This document shows, piece after piece, positions 26,428 through 35,200 of a DNA stretch of 64,000 bases. Source of the stretch: JAVJSD01 sp040219575 (GTDB lineage Bacteria > Planctomycetota > Planctomycetia > Pirellulales > Pirellulaceae). The stretch spans positions 1 through 64,000 of the forward strand of contig JAVJSD010000012.1 in NCBI GenBank assembly GCA_040219575.1, in the 5' to 3' direction. The first letter of the stretch is position 1; each line of letters starts with the position of its first letter. The translations under genes were made by a program, and so were the position numbers. The notes below the pieces were generated by a model that was not told where the DNA came from, made no database searches, and saw nothing but the letters and a program-made list of their open reading frames with translations.

Positions 26428-29232
26428 CTACCGCGGCTCGCCGCCCGACTTGGTGATCAACGCTTTGAACTTCTTCTGCTCGGCGGGCGTACGCGGTTGC
26501 GGCTGGAAATGGACGGAGCCGTCGAACAGCGCAAGGTTGAAGCCATCGTCGCGGTAGCCGCCCAGGGCGGGCAACGGCAACTCCGGCAGGTAGGAGATAT
26601 CCTCGGGTTTGGTCCAGGGGATCTCGCGGTCGGCCTCGAGGGCGAAAATCGTATTCGAGGCGCCGTCGCGCAGATCTGTGAAGGTGAAGCCCTTCTGGCG
26701 CGGCTCGCCGGGGAATCCCGCGTCGTCGCCGGTGAATACGAAGACGCCGGCGTTGATGGTCTTCGCGTCATCGCCGGGCAAGCGGTAGACGAAAGGCATC
26801 TGGGCCAGAACTTTCTTGTTGTTCTCGCTGTCCCACGGCTCGTCGAGTCGGTAGCTGTCGTAGAGCGGCTCCTGCTCCAGGTAGGGGAGCAGCGCCACGC
26901 GCCAACTGTGCGACGTCTTGCCGTCGGGGCCCAGGATCGAGGACGCCGGAAAATGGCCATGTACTTCGTGATAGTTGTGCAGCGCGATGGCGATTTGCTT
27001 GAGATTGTTCATCGCCTTGGCCCGCTCGGCGGCGGCGCGGCTGGCGACGACGGCCTGGGCGAAGGCCGCGCCGACTTGGTCGTCGATCGCCGCCTCGGCC
27101 GCGACCCGCACGAGGCGGACCTTGCCTCCCGCCACGTCGCGCTCCGACGTGCTTTCGACCTTGGCGCTGTCTAGCAGCGCGGTCGCCATCTCCACGGCGA
27201 TAGGCGCCAGCGGATTCTGACGGATGACGTCGTCGGTGACGGCTTTCTTGATTTCGCCGCTCATGTTCCGCCCCAACGTCAGCAGCGCCAGCACGGTCTC
27301 CTTCACCGGTTTCGGATCACCGTCGACGCCGCAGTCGGCCACCGCCTGCACCTGCACCGCGTCGTCGACCCGCGCGCCGTAGTACACGCCGCGGCATTCA
27401 CTCAACAAGGGTCGTATCATGGCCAGATTGGTCGTCAACGGATTGGGCGGTTCGACGTCGAACGCCCGGAGAACCATGGTGGGATCGATCGCCGCCGCCA
27501 TATCGTCGTGCTGCACGCGCCGCCAGCCGGCGGATTGCAGCAGCGCCGCCGTGGATGGCGCTCCGCCGACTAACGCTGCGATCTCGCGGCGCGGTCCGAA
27601 TACGAACGTCCGCGGGTTGGGCTGGTAGTAGGCGGCGTCGTCGTTCGGCGCGGCGAGTTCATAGTACGTCTTGCCCGCCAGTCGCCGCTCGACCGCGCCT
27701 TCCAGCACCGAGGTGAAGCTGGTCAACGCTTCCGGTTTCAGCGGTTTGGTGCTGCGGATCAGCAGGGCGTGCAGCGACAGCGGTCGTTCGTAGGGTTTCC
27801 CCGCGATGGCCGCCTCTCGGATCTTCTCGTCGCGCCGCCGCTCGTCGTCGGGCGACGGCATGGCGAGAATCACTTGCTCGATGTCGGTCAAGGGAATGCC
27901 GATCGACCATTCGAGTTCCGCCGACTCACGCAGCGTTTTCGCCACGGCGCTGAGTTTTGGCCTTGCCAGGAGTTCGGCGGGACGGATGGCGATCACGAAA
28001 CTTCCACCGCTGGGAAACGCGCCCACGGCGAAGGGCTCCCGTTGCGGCATGCCGCCGTCTGCGTCGCCCTCGGCCGACTTTGGCGCGGCGGCGATCACCG
28101 TCGAGGCGCCGGGCATGCGCAGGCCGGACGTCGCGGCGGCCACGACGACCAGCAAAGCCAGCGCCGCCGCCAGCACGAAGGACTTCGGCGACGACGACGC
28201 GCCGCGAGGGTTGCGCAACATGTCGATTCTCCTGAGAAAGGTGGAACGCGTGGGAAGGAAAGATCGGGCCGGCAGCGGCAATCGATGATCCGCCTGCCGC
28301 AGAGCAAGTTCCGCCAGGATGCGAAGATACGTCTCTCGTCCGCCGGAAACGGCCGAGGCGGCCGCATCCGCCGCCAGTTCCTGTTCGAGCCGCAATCGGC
28401 CCACCAACCAGTGAACCAGCGGGTGATAGTAATGCAGCACCAGCCCCGCCTGCGCGAGCAAGCAGGCCAGGTAATCGCGACGTGCGATGTGGGCCAGTTC
28501 GTGCGCCAGAACCGCCTGCAACTCGCTGCTCGTCCAGTCACGCCAACCGCGCGGCAGCAGCACCACGGGGCGCAGCCAGCCGACCGTCGCCGCGGTGGTC
28601 AGGTGCGGCGATTGCCGCAACTCGACACGACGGCGGCAACACAATTCGGCCCGCAGCAGATCGACCTGCTGCCCGAGGGCCTTGTCGTCGATCGTCCGAC
28701 TCGCTCGGCGATAGTGCCGCACCAACACCAGACCGGCGCCGATTTGCAGCACGCCGGCGACCGCCAACATCAGAAACGCCACAGCGACGACGGTAGGCCA
28801 CCAGCGCGATTCCCTGGCCTCCGTGGCGCCGGGGGAAACTGGCTCGACCGCGCGCATCTCCTCAAGCCAAAGCTCGCCCAAGCTGGGCAAGGCGGCTTGC
28901 GAACCGGCACTGCCGGCTGGCGCCTCGCCGCTCGACTCGGCGGTCGAGGGTTCGTCGTGGTTCGCCATGGCGGCGGACGGATTGTCGCCGGCGATCGCCT
29001 CGTCGAGATCACCCGCTACGAGCGTGTTGGTCGGGCCGCGATCGAACCAACTCGGCAAGGGCGCCAGGGCCGCGGCCGTGAGCGCGGCGACCAGCACCAG
29101 GCTCACCAGCGCGATCGTGGCTCGGGCCGACGGCGGGAGTCGCCGCGTCGCCGCCAGCAACAGTCCCGCGCACAAACCAACCACACCGACTTGAATCGCG
29201 CACCAGGCGATGGCTAGTCCGAATTGCGTCAT
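26428..29232 (-). CDS. M56 (BlaR1/MecR1-like) membrane peptidase fused to a DUF1559 domain
   Basis: The 934-residue protein starts with membrane helices (MTQFGLAIAWCAIQVGVVGL) and has the zinc-peptidase motif HELAH at 244-248 (AVLAHELAHIARRDYL), as in BlaR1. A membrane helix follows near 352-372. The beta-lactam sensor domain is absent; instead there is a long extracytoplasmic region (about 375-735) and then a DUF1559-type domain from about 741 (MNNLKQIAIALHNYHEVHGHFP) that ends with the family's DGSVHF motif. The start overlaps the blaI stop by four bases (ATGA). It is probably the sensor-protease that inactivates the BlaI partner; the stimulus is unknown. Confidence 0.85.
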   Translation of the reverse strand: MTQFGLAIAWCAIQVGVVGLCAGLLLAATRRLPPSARATIALVSLVLVAALTAAALAPLPSWFDRGPTNTLVAGDLDEAIAGDNPSAAMANHDEPSTAESSGEAPAGSAGSQAALPSLGELWLEEMRAVEPVSPGATEARESRWWPTVVAVAFLMLAVAGVLQIGAGLVLVRHYRRASRTIDDKALGQQVDLLRAELCCRRRVELRQSPHLTTAATVGWLRPVVLLPRGWRDWTSSELQAVLAHELAHIARRDYLACLLAQAGLVLHYYHPLVHWLVGRLRLEQELAADAAASAVSGGRETYLRILAELALRQADHRLPLPARSFLPTRSTFLRRIDMLRNPRGASSSPKSFVLAAALALLVVVAAATSGLRMPGASTVIAAAPKSAEGDADGGMPQREPFAVGAFPSGGSFVIAIRPAELLARPKLSAVAKTLRESAELEWSIGIPLTDIEQVILAMPSPDDERRRDEKIREAAIAGKPYERPLSLHALLIRSTKPLKPEALTSFTSVLEGAVERRLAGKTYYELAAPNDDAAYYQPNPRTFVFGPRREIAALVGGAPSTAALLQSAGWRRVQHDDMAAAIDPTMVLRAFDVEPPNPLTTNLAMIRPLLSECRGVYYGARVDDAVQVQAVADCGVDGDPKPVKETVLALLTLGRNMSGEIKKAVTDDVIRQNPLAPIAVEMATALLDSAKVESTSERDVAGGKVRLVRVAAEAAIDDQVGAAFAQAVVASRAAAERAKAMNNLKQIAIALHNYHEVHGHFPASSILGPDGKTSHSWRVALLPYLEQEPLYDSYRLDEPWDSENNKKVLAQMPFVYRLPGDDAKTINAGVFVFTGDDAGFPGEPRQKGFTFTDLRDGASNTIFALEADREIPWTKPEDISYLPELPLPALGGYRDDGFNLALFDGSVHFQPQPRTPAEQKKFKALITKSGGEPR

Positions 29233-29612
29233 GAGTCGCGCTCCCGCAGGATGTCTTTCAGAAGTGAACGTTCCTCGTCGGTGAGTTGCTGCTGGTCGAA
29301 CAGGCGCAGCAGCAGTTGCTCGCGTGAGCCGTGAAAGAGGCGTTTGACGAGATCCCCCACGATCGAGCCGGAAACGTCGTCGAAGCTGCGCAGCGGACGA
29401 AACACGAATGGCCGCTGCTGGCCGGTTTGCTCGAGGAATTCCTTTTCCGTGAGGATCCGCACCAGCGTGGCGACGGTGGTGTAGGCCAAGTCGCGGCCGC
29501 GCTCGGCCAGCGCGTCGCGGACCTCGGCGACCGTCGAATCGCCGCGCGTCCAAAAAACGTGCATCACCTCCAACTCGCGATCCGTCAGTTCTTTCGCTCG
29601 TGGTCGGGCCAC
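29229..29612 (-). CDS. BlaI/MecI-type transcriptional repressor
   Basis: A 127-residue winged-helix repressor of the penicillinase repressor family: LTDRELEVMHVFWTRGDSTVAEVRDAL and AYTTVATLVRILTEKEFLEQTG are the typical DNA-binding region, followed by a helical dimerisation tail (FHGSREQLLLRLFDQQQLTDEERSLL). In known systems an M56 sensor triggers cleavage of this repressor. Its stop overlaps the M56 gene start in ATGA, so the pair is translationally coupled. Tandem 14-bp repeats in its own promoter suggest autoregulation. No beta-lactamase gene is near, so the target is unlikely to be antibiotic resistance. Confidence 0.9.
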   Translation of the reverse strand: MARPRAKELTDRELEVMHVFWTRGDSTVAEVRDALAERGRDLAYTTVATLVRILTEKEFLEQTGQQRPFVFRPLRSFDDVSGSIVGDLVKRLFHGSREQLLLRLFDQQQLTDEERSLLKDILRERDS

Positions 29613-29627
29613 GGTTTCACCTCCGTC

Positions 29628-29655
29628 ATTTGGTTTTGTAGATTTGGTTTTATAG
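29628..29655 (-). promoter_or_regulatory. Tandem 14-bp direct repeats in the blaI leader, candidate operator
   Basis: ATTTGGTTTTGTAG at 29628-29641 is followed at once by ATTTGGTTTTATAG at 29642-29655, one mismatch apart. They lie between the -10 box and the repressor start, where a bound repressor would block transcription. Classical BlaI boxes are dyads, so the direct-repeat arrangement is unusual. Confidence 0.45.
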
Positions 29656-29679
29656 TAGTGAGTTCTGGCGAGTTGTCAA
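29652..29679 (-). promoter_or_regulatory. Sigma-70-type promoter of the blaI-M56 operon
   Basis: On the minus strand TTGACA (29679-29674) and TACTAT (29657-29652) are 16 bases apart; TATAAA two bases further is an alternative -10. The pair is a near-consensus housekeeping promoter 40 bases before the repressor start, in an A/T-rich stretch. Confidence 0.65.
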
Positions 29680-29927
29680 GCGACTTGGGAAACGATTTTT
29701 CGGGCGGCGGCGCGGCGCGAAGATCGCCGTGGTCGGTACATTTGTGCGAATCGGACCGTTGTGGAAAAAAGCGTGACGGCGGACGAATCACTTAGTTGCG
29801 TTGCGCAGATTACGGGATTAGCATAGGCGTCATTACGGCTGGAGTTGATGCGAAGCGGGGGAAACGACTTCGCGCTGCAAAAGCAAGTCACAAGGTGAAC
29901 GTGCCACTGGTTCGGGAGGCTGTTTCG
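29680..29927. other. Intergenic region between blaI operon and PAD-repeat gene
   Basis: Together with the blaI promoter this divergent gap is 315 bp. An open frame continues upstream of the PAD-repeat gene start but shows no protein-like sequence. The GGGAGG ribosome-binding site for the plus-strand gene is at its end. No other feature was recognised. Confidence 0.45.
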
Positions 29928-31520
29928 ATGCGGAAGCATTTTGGAAAAGTGTTCAAGGTGGTCTTTGTATGGTCCATCGTGATTTTGTTGACCGTCGATT
30001 CGGCCTCGGCCTGTCGATTCCTGGCCCGCCTGCGGATGCGACGCTGTCGCCCGTGTTGCGTGGTGACGTGCAGCCCCAAGCCGTGTGAGTCGTCTGCCGA
30101 CGACGCCGGTACGGCGGAAGCGCCGATTCCTCCGGCACCCGTTGAGCCGGCGCCCGTCCCCGAGCCGGAACCGCCGACGGTGGCGCCGCCCAAGGAAGCC
30201 ACCGCCGAGCCGCCGGTGCCGCCGGAAGATCCCAAGCCGGCCGACCCCAAGCCAGCCGACCCCAAGCCAGCCGAGCCCAAGCCAGCCGACCCTGCACCTG
30301 CCGATCCCAAACCAGCGGATCCTGCCCCGGCGGATCCGAAACCGGCGGAACCGAAACCAGCAGAACCCAAACCAGCGGAACCCAAACCGGCCGATCCCGC
30401 CCCAGCGGACCCGAAACCAGCGGATCCCGCGCCCGCCGACCCCAAACCGGCCGAGCCCGCTCCGGCGGACCCCAAACCGGCCGACCCGGCGGATCCCTTC
30501 GCTAAGCCCGCCGACCCAGCGCCCGCCGACCCCAAACCTGCCGACCCGGCGGACCCGTTCGCACCAAAACCCGCGGAACCCGAACCGGCGGATCCCTTCG
30601 CGCCGAAGCCCGCTGAGCCGAAGCCCGCGGAACCCGCTCCGGCTGATCCGTTCGCTCCCAAGCCGGCCGATCCCGCGCCGGCGGACCCGGCCGATCCTTT
30701 CGCGCCGAAGCCCGCCGATCCGGCTCCTGCCGATCCCGCCCCCGCGGAACCTGCTCCGGCTGACCCGTTTGCTCCTAAGCCGGCCGATCCCGCTCCGGCG
30801 GACCCGGCGGATCCCTTCGCCCCGAAACCCGCCGAACCGGCCCCTGCGGAACCCGCTCCGGCTGACCCGTTCGCTCCCAAGCCGGCTGATCCCGCTCCGG
30901 CGGACCCGGCCGATCCCTTCGCGCCGAAGCCCGCCGAGCCGGCCCCTGCGGAACCCGCCCCCGCGGAACCTGCTCCGGCCGACCCGTTTGCTCCCGCTCC
31001 GGCGGATCCCGCTCCGGCAGCCCCCGCTGATCCCTTCGCCCCGGCTCCCGCCGAACCGAAAGCTGCGGACCCCGCCGATCCCTTCGGCGCCGCGCAGTTC
31101 GACGACAGCCAGCCGGCCGAGATCAGCTTCGAGGGACTCTTCGCGGACCTGACGCCCGTCAGCATCCCCGAGGAAGAAGCCGTGGCCGAACCGGTTGTGG
31201 AAGAAAAATCGGTCGAGCCGCAAGAGGCGACGGAGATCGTTGCGGATCCGTCCGCGGCGGCTTCGCTCGAGCCCCTGGCCGCCGACACGCGTCCCACCAC
31301 GACGGTGCTGCCCGTCCGCTTGTGGACCGACAACACCGGCGCCTTCCAGGTCCGCGGCCGACTGGCCGTGATCCTGGAAAGCAAGGTTCGCATCTTCAAG
31401 GACAACGGCCGCTTCACGACCGTGCCCATGGAACGCCTGAGCCAGCTCGATCGCGACTACGTCGAGCAGAAGGTGGTCGAGTACGGCGAGAACGCCTTCA
31501 GCCAGATCGCGGCCAACTAG
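29928..31520 (+). CDS. Exported Pro-Ala-Asp/Glu repeat protein with SHD1-like C-terminus
   Basis: The ATG at 29928 follows GGGAGG and starts a signal peptide (VFKVVFVWSIVILLTVDSASA). A Cys-rich bit follows (CRFLARLRMRRCRPCCVVTC), then about 320 residues of PADPKPADPK-type repeats, later in longer units containing DPFAPKPADPAP. The last 75 residues (VRLWTDNTGAFQVRGRLAVI, VPMERLSQLDRDYVEQ) look like an SHD1 domain, common at the end of planctomycete envelope proteins. Total 530 residues. The repeat is probably an extended spacer in the envelope. The GC-rich repeat opens long spurious frames on the other strand. A terminator follows. Confidence 0.85.
   Translation: MRKHFGKVFKVVFVWSIVILLTVDSASACRFLARLRMRRCRPCCVVTCSPKPCESSADDAGTAEAPIPPAPVEPAPVPEPEPPTVAPPKEATAEPPVPPEDPKPADPKPADPKPAEPKPADPAPADPKPADPAPADPKPAEPKPAEPKPAEPKPADPAPADPKPADPAPADPKPAEPAPADPKPADPADPFAKPADPAPADPKPADPADPFAPKPAEPEPADPFAPKPAEPKPAEPAPADPFAPKPADPAPADPADPFAPKPADPAPADPAPAEPAPADPFAPKPADPAPADPADPFAPKPAEPAPAEPAPADPFAPKPADPAPADPADPFAPKPAEPAPAEPAPAEPAPADPFAPAPADPAPAAPADPFAPAPAEPKAADPADPFGAAQFDDSQPAEISFEGLFADLTPVSIPEEEAVAEPVVEEKSVEPQEATEIVADPSAAASLEPLAADTRPTTTVLPVRLWTDNTGAFQVRGRLAVILESKVRIFKDNGRFTTVPMERLSQLDRDYVEQKVVEYGENAFSQIAAN
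30236..31080 (+). repeat. Coding tandem repeat region (PADP/PAEP units)
   Basis: Units of 12 bases (CC-GCC-GAC-CC type, encoding PADPK or PAEPK) run first, then longer compound units encoding DPFAPKPADPAPAD recur several times. Synonymous variation among units shows they are maintained at protein level rather than freshly duplicated. Length probably varies among strains. Confidence 0.8.
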
Positions 31521-31546
31521 CCGTCACGCAGTCAACAACCCGCCTA

Positions 31547-31585
31547 GGGTCGCCCGACGTACTCACGTCGGACGGCCCTTTTTTT
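31547..31585 (+). terminator. Intrinsic terminator after the PAD-repeat gene
   Basis: A 14-bp stem with one mismatch (31547-31560 with 31565-31578, ending CCGACGT/ACGTCGG around ACTC) is followed by seven Ts. It starts 27 bases after the stop at 31520. This is a textbook rho-independent terminator. Confidence 0.85.
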
Positions 31586-31736
31586 GTGCAATCCATCGAA
31601 AACGCACGCTGAAAGCGCGCCTGATGGAGTTATTCCAAACGGCGCCCCGTAGAGAGCAACGGAGAACACGCAGCGTGTTTGCGATCAGCGAATACGGTGT
31701 GACAATGCGTCGGTTGGGCGCAGTCCGGAGAACAGC

Positions 31737-32108
31737 GTGGACGAAAACGCCAAGTCGCCTTACAGACGCCGCTGGTGGCAAATCAGCGTAAGGTCAGTCC
31801 TCGTCTTTGTTGCGATCTATGCGGCGTACATTGCCGCCATGCTTGGTTTCTGGGAGCTGTTGGGGTCGCGGGCGATCATCTTTCCAGCATTGCCGATCGC
31901 GTTTGACTGCCTGCTGTTGCTCTTCCTGTGCGCGACGGCCGCGATCAGCGCACGCTCGGCATTTCTTCTGCAGGTGGACTTTGACTGGCGACGAGGCTGT
32001 CTGCGGCTTTGCTTGGCGGTTATCGCTGCGGCGCTGTTCGTCTTGCCTTTCCTCTGGGCATTTCTGATGGCGGGTTTCGCGGCGGCGCTCCGCTCAGGAG
32101 GCGTGTAG
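31737..32108 (+). CDS. Small integral membrane protein (123 aa)
   Basis: Start is GTG at 31737 with a CCGGAGA ribosome-binding site seven bases before. The product has a short basic N-terminus (YRRRWWQISVRS) and three hydrophobic segments at about 20-40, 49-72 and 91-115. No motif is recognised. It could be a real planctomycete-specific membrane protein; GTG start and lack of homology keep confidence moderate. It is convergent with the surface-protein gene. Confidence 0.6.
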   Translation: MDENAKSPYRRRWWQISVRSVLVFVAIYAAYIAAMLGFWELLGSRAIIFPALPIAFDCLLLLFLCATAAISARSAFLLQVDFDWRRGCLRLCLAVIAAALFVLPFLWAFLMAGFAAALRSGGV

Positions 32109-32209
32109 AGCTAGCACGGCGGTAGTTTGCTGCAACGCCGCCCCCCGGTATGTAGCGACCCTCATGGGAAAACCGCCTACAACACGATGGCGTGGGCAGG
32201 AAGCTGAGG

Positions 32210-35200
32210 TTAGTCGAGCCGCGCCTGACGGTCGCCGGGGGGCGTGATGGTCTCGCGGTAGACGCCGGGGTCGTCGACGCCGTCGCCGTCGAAGTCGCCG
32301 ACGATGGGGATGTCGGCGGCGCCGCCCAACTCGAACACGCGGTCGTGCGCGTCCATCTCGTGGTTGCCGTCGATGTCGATGTGCCACGCGCCGGCCCGGA
32401 ACACGCCGATCTCCTCCACGCCGTCGCCGTTGAAGTCGCCGACGATCGGGTAGTCGCCTCGCTCGCCGTAGTGCACCACCTTGTCGGCCCTGGTGAACTT
32501 GCCGTCGCCGTCCATGTCGAGATGCCACTTGCCGTTGCGGAACACGCCGACACTGCGGATGCCGTCGCCGTTCCAGTCACCCGAGACCGCCACGTCGGCG
32601 CCGCGGCCATAATAGAACACGTGGTCGATCAGGTCCTCGCGCGGCTGGCCCGTGTCGCTCCGCTGCAAGGCCCGCTTGCCGTCGGTCGCCTCCTCCGGCT
32701 CCGGCGGGATGTTCTTGGGCTTGTCCTTGGGAGCGTTGTCGGCGTCGGGCAGGCCGGGCTCATGCCGAATGGCCCGCGGATCGCCGGGCCACATCGGTCC
32801 GAAGATGCCGATGTCGTCCTTGCCGTCGAAGTCCCAATCGCCGGTGACGGGCTGATCGCCCGCGTTGCCGAGTTTGGCCCACAGGTCGTTCTCATCCCAC
32901 TTGCCGTTGCCGTTCAGGTCGAGGAACCACTCGCCGTCGAGGAACACGCCGACCTCGTCGACGCCGTCGCCGTTGAAGTCGCCGGTGACCGGGATGGCGC
33001 CGGGCAAACCGAAGGCGAACTGATGCACCTCGGCCGGGTCGCCGTCGGGGCGTCCCTTCGATAGTTCAAAGAGGCCGCCCTCGAGTTGGTCGGCCGTCCA
33101 CCGCGACGCGCCCTCGTCGATTTGCGACGCCAGGCGGAAGACGTTGTTTCGCGTGCTGGCGACTCCCTCGACCGCCTCGCCGCGCGGATTGCCCGCGTCG
33201 ACGACGCTCAAGTGCCAGGTGTACGGAACGATGCCGCCCACGCCGTCGAAATTCTGCGCGATGGGCGGGGGCGGTGGAGGCGCCAGCGGATTCAGCGGCT
33301 GCGCCAGGAAGATCGGCTGCGGCGGAATCACCGGAGGCGTGGGCGGCGGCGTCTCGGGCGGCGGCACGGGACGGAACACGGCGACTTCGCTGAAGTTATT
33401 CTCTGCCGAGTGCTGTCCCTGCGAGAGGCTGATTCGCAGAATCGCGTCGTTGTTGGGATTGGTCGACAACGAAGCAACGGCGCCCGCCGACGACGGATCG
33501 TGCGGGTTCACCGCCACACCGCCGGTCGTGCCTGGGGTGTCGATGGCGTCGAAGTAGCTGGCCGGCTGCACTTCGAAGACGGCGTAGTCGCCGGGCGGCA
33601 GTCCCAGAAACTGGTAGAAGCCGTTGGCGTCGGTCGTGGTGCGGATGGGGCCGGCGGCGTACAGTCCCGGCAGCGCCGCACTGGCGTCGATCGGCTGGCC
33701 GGTCACTCCGTCGCGCAGTTCCAGCACGACGCCCGCCAGCGGCGTATCGTCGGGAGTTCGCGAGCCGTCGCGAATCGAAGCGATGTCGGCCGGCGGCAGT
33801 CCGCTGGGCGACAGGATGGCCGCGCCGTCCTGGAACACATAGCCGGAGATCGAGGCCGGCAGCACCTCGCCGAAGTTGTAGTTGACGCCCTTGTCGCCCT
33901 GGCCGACGGTGATCGTCATGATCTTGTCGTTCACCACGCCCGCCTGGCCGACGGTCACGCCGCCGATCGTGCCCACGTTGTCCGGCCCGTCGAGGTAGCC
34001 GGTCGGCTGCACCTCCATCACGGTGTACGAACCGGGCGGCAGGTTGCAAAATTCGTAGTAGCCGTTGGCGTCGGTGGTGGTGCTGGCGATCACCACGCCG
34101 CCGCCATCGAGCAACATCAGCGATTGATTGCCCAGCGAATTGTCGCCGGCGTCGAACACGCCGCTGTTGTTGGCGTCGTGGTAGACGTAGCCGGAGATGC
34201 AGCCGGGCAGCACTTCCCCGAAGTTGTAGTGGAAGCCTTCTTCGCCGTAGAGCAGGGCGATCTGCTGGATCTTGTCGTTGGTGACGACCGAGCCGACCTG
34301 CACGCCGTTGATCGTGCCGACGTTGTCGGCGCTGTCGAGGTAGCCGTTGGGCTGGACTTCCATCACGGTGTAGATGTCTTTGCCGAGACCGTCGAACTTG
34401 TAGAAGCCCTGGTTGTCGGTCGTCTGCGTGGCGAGCACCGTGCCGCTGCTATCGAGCAGCATCACCGTCTGACCGCCGAGCGGGTTGTCGCCGTTGTCGA
34501 ACAGGCCGGTGTCGTTGGCGTCGTGATAGACATAGCCGGAGATCGACGAGGGCTCGTGCTCGCAGAAGGCGTACTCCACGCCGACGTCGCCGGGGTCGAG
34601 GCGAATCGACGAAAGCACGTCGTTCGAACTGTTGGCGCCGACTTTCACGCCGTTGATCGTGCCGACGTGGTCCCCGCCGTCGAGGTAGCCGGGAGTCGGC
34701 CCTTCGAGGATTGTGTACGTGCCGGGCGTCAGTCCCAGGAACGAGAAGCGGCCGTCGGCGCCGGTGGTGGTGGTCTGCGTGTTGCCGAACTCATCGACCA
34801 GCGTGATGACGACGCCTTGCAGCGGGCGGTACTGCGGATCGCCGGGACCGAGGCAATCGCCGTTGGGCGTGGTGAGGGAGACGTAGCCGTGGATCTCGGC
34901 CAGCTTGATCTCGCCGAAGTTGTACTCCACGCCCTGGTCTTCGCTGTGCAGCGTGATGGCCAAAATCTCGTCGCCGGGGTTCACCGCGGCGCCGACGGTG
35001 ATGCTGTTGACAGTGCCGGCGGCGTCCTTGCCGTCGAAAAACCCGGCGGGCTGGTCCAGTTCGACGATGCGGTACGATCCCGGCGCGAGGTTCGTGAACT
35101 CGTAGAAGCCGGAACTGTTCGTGGTCACCGTGACCGACGACTGGGGAGCGATGGTGCTGATGGGAATCAACTGCACGCGAACGCCGCCGATGCCCTCCTC

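Noticed and set aside
29229..29612. Beta-lactam resistance operon
   Set aside because: The repressor and M56 protease resemble BlaI/BlaR1, but the penicillin sensor domain and any beta-lactamase gene are missing.
29676..31429. Two minus-strand open frames of about 515 codons opposite the PAD-repeat gene
   Set aside because: They are Gly/Ser/Ala or Gly/Arg shadows of the GC-rich repeat; the plus frame has a signal peptide, a ribosome-binding site, a conserved C-terminal domain and a terminator.
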